Below, in pieces: positions 6,432 to 9,221 of a stretch of 9,221 bases of DNA. Position 1 is the stretch's first letter. Every line of letters begins with the position of its first letter. The stretch covers positions 1 through 9,221 of the forward strand of contig JALHTP010000183.1 of the NCBI GenBank assembly GCA_022865725.1, given 5' to 3'. Source of the DNA: Methyloceanibacter sp. (GTDB lineage Bacteria; Pseudomonadota; Alphaproteobacteria; Rhizobiales; Methyloligellaceae). Below the pieces are notes generated by a model. It was not told the DNA's origin, did no database searches, and saw only the letters and a program-made list of their open reading frames with translations. Position numbers and translations under genes: made by a program.

Positions 6432-6720
6432 AGCTGCGCTTTACGCCGCGCGCGGTTCAAGATCTCGCGGAGCTTGCCGACCACATCCGCGCTCGCAACC
6501 CGGTTGCCGCTCAAGCGTTCGTGCTGCTATCTATGAGACCTTGCGAAACCTCATTCTGTTTCCCAGAGTCGCGCGGCGCCAGACGACGGAAGGCGTCCGC
6601 AAGGTGGTAGCCCGGAAGTACCCATATCTCATCTACTACACGGTGGATGAGGCCGAAGATGAGATCATTATCCTCAACGTCAAGCATCCAGCGCGTGAGC
6701 GCGACCATAGCGACGTCTGA
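6428..6720 (+). pseudogene. ParE/RelE-superfamily toxin, frameshifted
   Basis: ParE/RelE toxins are small proteins of about 95-100 residues that attack DNA gyrase or ribosome-bound mRNA. From ATG 6428 the frame gives MKLRFTPRAVQDLAELADHI, then RARNPVAAQA, a typical ParE N-terminus, but after codon 30 the sequence becomes unrelated and stops at TAG 6608-6610. The frame one base back, from 6517, continues the family exactly: VRAAIYETLRNLILFPRVAR, RQTTEGVRKVVARKY, then YLIYYTVDEAEDEIIILNVK and HPARERD, to TGA 6718-6720. Joined, they give about 97 residues, the normal length. One base appears to be lost near 6515-6519. No slippery heptamer for programmed frameshifting is visible. The toxin is probably inactive, unless this is a sequencing error. 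The ancestral stop is 2 nt before gltX. Confidence 0.85.
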
Positions 6721-6722
6721 CC

Positions 6723-8159
6723 ATGAGCGAAAAAATCATCACGCGTTTTGCGCCGTCGCCGACCGGGTACCTGCATATCGGGGGCGCGCGCACGGCGCTG
6801 TTCAATTGGCTCTATGCGCGGGCCAAGGGCGGCAAGATGCTGCTGCGCATCGAGGACACGGACCAGGCTCGCTCCACCGAAGGCGCGATCCTGGCCATTC
6901 TCGACGGCCTGCGCTGGCTCGAGCTCGATTGGGACGGCGAGCCCGTCTATCAGCTCACGCGCGCCGAGCGACATCGTGAGATGGCCGAGCAGCTGCTCGC
7001 CCAAGGCAACGCCTATCGCTGCTATGCGAGCCCTGAAGAGCTTCAGGCCATGCGCGAGCGCGCCCGGGCCGAGAGCCGCTCTCCCGGTTACGACGGCACG
7101 TGGCGGCATCGCGATCCAGCGGAGGCGCCCTCGGGCATCGAGCCCGCGATCCGCTTCAAAGCGCCCCGCGAAGGCGAGACGGTGATCGAGGACCGCGTGC
7201 AGGGCCGCGTCGTCTTCGCCAACAAGGATCTCGACGATCTCGTGATTCTGCGCAGCGACGGCACCCCGACCTACAATCTTTCCGTGGTGGTGGACGATCA
7301 CGACATGGGTATCACCCATGTCATTCGCGGCGACGACCATCTCACCAATGCCGCGCGGCAGACGCAGATCTTCAAGGCGCTCGGCTGGACGACACCAATC
7401 TATTCCCATGTGCCGCTGATCCACGGACCCGACGGCGCCAAGCTGTCGAAGCGGCACGGCGCTCTCGGCGTCGAGGCTTACCGCGCCATGGGCTATCTTC
7501 CCTCGGCGCTGCGCAACTATCTCGTCAGGCTCGGTTGGAGCCATGGCGATACCGAGATCATGTCGACCGAGGAGATGATCCGATGGTTCGATCTCGATGC
7601 GATCGGGCGCTCGGCCGCGCGCTTCGATTTCGCCAAGCTCGAAAATCTGAACGGCCACTATCTCCGCGCCACGCCTGACGCCGAGATCGTCGAGCGCTTG
7701 AAGGCGCTCCTGCCCGAGCTTCCCGACGGGGCTGAGCTCGGCACGCGGATCGGGGAGGATGGCTGGAGCAGACTGGAGCGCGCCATGCCGGGATTGAAGG
7801 AGCGGGCCACGACCCTGGTCGAGCTTCTCGACAACGCCGCCTTCCTCTTCGCCAAGAGGCCGCTGGCGCTCGATGAGCCGGCGAGCAAGCTTCTCGACGA
7901 ATCCGGTCGCAGCACGCTTGCCGGCCTCATGCAGCGGCTCGAGGGGGTCGAGCCCTGGACCCACGAGGCGCTCGAGGCCGCGGTGCGGCAATTCGCCGAC
8001 GAGACCGGCCGCAAGCTTGGCAAAGTGGCTCAGCCGCTCCGGGCCGCCCTCACCGGCCGCGCAACCTCCCCGGGCATCTTCGATGTGCTGGGCGTGCTGG
8101 GGCGCGAGGAATCGCTTGCCCGTATGCACGATCAGGTGCATGCAGAAAAACCTGCTTAA
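6723..8159 (+). CDS. gltX: Glutamyl-tRNA synthetase
   Basis: GluRS charges tRNA-Glu with glutamate; in many alphaproteobacteria it also mischarges tRNA-Gln, which GatCAB then corrects. The 478-residue product is of normal bacterial length. The Rossmann-fold catalytic domain starts FAPSPTGYLHIGGARTALFN, with the class I HIGH-type motif HIGG at 18-21, and the KMSKS-type loop is KLSKR at 240-244 in DGAKLSKRHG. The helical anticodon-binding domain fills about 320-478. The zinc ligands of E. coli GluRS appear lost: only Cys100 of the C-x-C pair remains (CYAS), and the later Cys is replaced in YDGTWR. The gene starts 2 nt after the decayed toxin gene without a clear Shine-Dalgarno sequence; its promoter probably lies upstream of the antitoxin. 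Confidence 0.98.
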   Translation: MSEKIITRFAPSPTGYLHIGGARTALFNWLYARAKGGKMLLRIEDTDQARSTEGAILAILDGLRWLELDWDGEPVYQLTRAERHREMAEQLLAQGNAYRCYASPEELQAMRERARAESRSPGYDGTWRHRDPAEAPSGIEPAIRFKAPREGETVIEDRVQGRVVFANKDLDDLVILRSDGTPTYNLSVVVDDHDMGITHVIRGDDHLTNAARQTQIFKALGWTTPIYSHVPLIHGPDGAKLSKRHGALGVEAYRAMGYLPSALRNYLVRLGWSHGDTEIMSTEEMIRWFDLDAIGRSAARFDFAKLENLNGHYLRATPDAEIVERLKALLPELPDGAELGTRIGEDGWSRLERAMPGLKERATTLVELLDNAAFLFAKRPLALDEPASKLLDESGRSTLAGLMQRLEGVEPWTHEALEAAVRQFADETGRKLGKVAQPLRAALTGRATSPGIFDVLGVLGREESLARMHDQVHAEKPA

Positions 8160-8169
8160 ACATTAAGCA
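8153..8169 (+). other. Small AT-rich inverted repeat spanning the gltX stop codon
   Basis: TGCTTAA (8153-8159) and TTAAGCA (8163-8169) are a perfect 7 bp inverted repeat with a 3 nt loop that includes the gltX TAA stop. No T tract follows. A role as a weak terminator or an mRNA 3'-end structure is possible but not shown. Confidence 0.3.
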
Positions 8170-8179
8170 TGTCCACTTG

Positions 8180-8208
8180 TTGCACTGCGGCACAATCGGC
8201 GCGATTAT
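8180..8208 (+). promoter_or_regulatory. Candidate gltA promoter
   Basis: TTGCAC (8180-8185) and GATTAT (8203-8208) are spaced by 17 nt in the 149 nt gap between gltX and gltA, giving a 5' leader of roughly 90-95 nt. The hexamers match the sigma70 consensus only partly (3/6 and 4/6). GCACTGC occurs as a direct repeat at 8182-8188 and 8212-8218, on both sides of the -10. No LexA-type GTTC-N7-GTTC is present here. Confidence 0.35.
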
Positions 8209-8293
8209 GTGGCACTGCAAAAACAAGTTCGCCAAGGCCGCAACCACACCCTAGTTCCTGCGTTCGTTGGTGAGCTTTCCACCTCAGGATGGT

Positions 8294-8307
8294 TAGAGGA
8301 GCCTCTA
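8294..8307 (+). promoter_or_regulatory. gltA ribosome binding site within an inverted repeat
   Basis: AGAGGAG (8295-8301) is a good Shine-Dalgarno sequence 7 nt before ATG 8309 and decides the gltA start. It is the left arm and centre of an inverted repeat, TAGAGG (8294-8299) and CCTCTA (8302-8307). As RNA this could form a small hairpin (5 bp, GAGC loop) that hides the site. Confidence 0.7.
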
Positions 8308-8308
8308 G

Positions 8309-9221
8309 ATGAGCGTCGCAGAAAACCTCCGCGCGTCGGGCGCTGCCGAGGCATCTGTCTTGATCGACGGCGCACGGTACGACTTGCCGATCCGCAAGGG
8401 CACGTTGGGGCCCGACGTGATCGATATCAACACGCTCTACCAGGACACCGGGTGCTTCACCTACGACCCGGGCTTCACGTCCACGGCGAGCTGCGAGTCG
8501 AAGATCACCTTCATCGACGGCGACAAGGGCATCCTGCTCTATCGCGGCTATCCGATCGATCAGCTCGCTGAGCACGGCACCTTCCTTGAGACCTGCTACC
8601 TGCTGCTCTACGGCGAGCTCCCGACGGAAGCGCAGTACACGGACTTCAAGCGCCGCATCACCATGCACACCATGGTGCATGAGCAGATGACCCGGTTCTA
8701 CACCGGGTTCCGGCGTGACGCGCATCCCATGGCGGTCATGGTCGGCGTGGTCGGCGCGCTCTCGGCCTTCTATCACGACTCGATCGACATCAAGGATCCG
8801 GAGCAGCGCGAGATGGCGAGCATCCGCATGATCGCGAAGATGCCGACCATCGCCGCCATGGCTTACAAATATTCGATCGGGCAGCCCTTCATCTATCCCA
8901 GGAACGAGCTCGATTACTCGGCCAACTTTTTGCATATGTGCTTCGCGGTGCCATGCGAGGAATACAAGGTCGATCCCGTGCTCGCGCGCGCCATGCGGCG
9001 TATCTTCATCCTGCATGCCGACCACGAGCAGAACGCCTCGACCTCAACGGTGCGGCTGGCCGGCTCGTCGGGCGCCAATCCGTTCGCCTGCATCTCCGCC
9101 GGCATTGCCTGCCTCTGGGGCCCGGCCCATGGCGGCGCCAACGAGGCGGCCCTCCAGATGCTCCAGGAGATCGGCACCGTCGACCGCATTCCGGAGTTCA
9201 TCAAGCGTGCCAAGGACAAGA
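8309..9221 (+). CDS. gltA: Citrate synthase, N-terminal about 304 residues (cut by window edge)
   Basis: Citrate synthase condenses oxaloacetate and acetyl-CoA, the entry step of the TCA cycle. The frame is open to the right edge; 304 of about 430 residues are present. It matches the Gram-negative hexameric GltA type: DVIDINTLYQ (37-46), then FTYDPGFTSTASCESKITFI (51-70), IGQPFIYPRN, LHADHEQNASTSTVR, and GPAHGGANEA, where His274 corresponds to the catalytic His264 of E. coli. The second catalytic His and the Asp lie past the edge. The short N-terminal extension (about 1-30) is the beta-rich segment found in this type and absent from the archaeal/Gram-positive form. The start ATG has a strong AGAGGAG upstream. 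It is co-directional with gltX but 149 nt away with its own candidate promoter. Confidence 0.97.
   Translation, partial: MSVAENLRASGAAEASVLIDGARYDLPIRKGTLGPDVIDINTLYQDTGCFTYDPGFTSTASCESKITFIDGDKGILLYRGYPIDQLAEHGTFLETCYLLLYGELPTEAQYTDFKRRITMHTMVHEQMTRFYTGFRRDAHPMAVMVGVVGALSAFYHDSIDIKDPEQREMASIRMIAKMPTIAAMAYKYSIGQPFIYPRNELDYSANFLHMCFAVPCEEYKVDPVLARAMRRIFILHADHEQNASTSTVRLAGSSGANPFACISAGIACLWGPAHGGANEAALQMLQEIGTVDRIPEFIKRAKDK

Noticed and set aside
6512..6522. Programmed -1 frameshifting to make full-length toxin
   Set aside because: No X-XXY-YYZ slippery heptamer is present at the frame change and no strong stem-loop directly follows; a one-base loss is simpler.
6636..8141. 501-codon open frame on the minus strand opposite gltX
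   Set aside because: It mirrors gltX codons in high-GC DNA, where antisense stop codons are rare. The product has no recognisable domain, while the plus strand carries an intact GluRS.
8254..8265. GTTC...GTTC pair upstream of gltA as an SOS box
   Set aside because: The spacer is 4 nt rather than 7, so it does not fit the LexA box.

Overview
The window is high-GC chromosomal DNA from an alphaproteobacterium, most likely of the order Hyphomicrobiales (Rhizobiales). Three things support this: the gene order trpD-trpC-moaC-moeA-lexA / comEC / gltX-gltA, which I know as a conserved core block in that group; an alphaproteobacterial LexA operator (GAAC-N7-GAAC) in front of lexA; and ComEC, GltX and GltA sequences of alphaproteobacterial character. 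I cannot name a genus.

Layout. Positions 1-2740 (+) hold the end of a compact operon: the 3' end of trpD, then trpC, moaC and moeA, each overlapping the next by 14, 4 and 1 nt. It joins tryptophan synthesis to late molybdenum-cofactor synthesis. Positions 2741-2919 are the lexA control region, with one perfect LexA box and a second, imperfect one facing it. lexA (2920-3621, +) follows. Between the convergent lexA and comEC genes is a roughly 94 bp palindromic mosaic repeat. A shorter repeat-like palindrome with the same TTGTCA...TGACAA ends lies inside the 3' end of comEC. comEC (3773-6040, -) encodes a DNA-uptake channel homologue.

A small type II toxin-antitoxin module sits between comEC and gltX. 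The antitoxin is intact, but the ParE/RelE-type toxin is broken by a one-base frameshift near 6515-6519. gltX (glutamyl-tRNA synthetase, 6723-8159, +) begins 2 nt after the toxin's ancestral stop codon. After a 149 bp spacer comes gltA (citrate synthase, from 8309), which runs off the right edge.

Most of the window is ordinary housekeeping DNA, and I found no new multi-gene system. The points worth a second look are the double, mirror-image LexA operator, the two palindromic elements (one apparently read through as the ComEC C-terminal tail), the decayed toxin beside a live antitoxin, and an inverted repeat that covers the gltA ribosome binding site.
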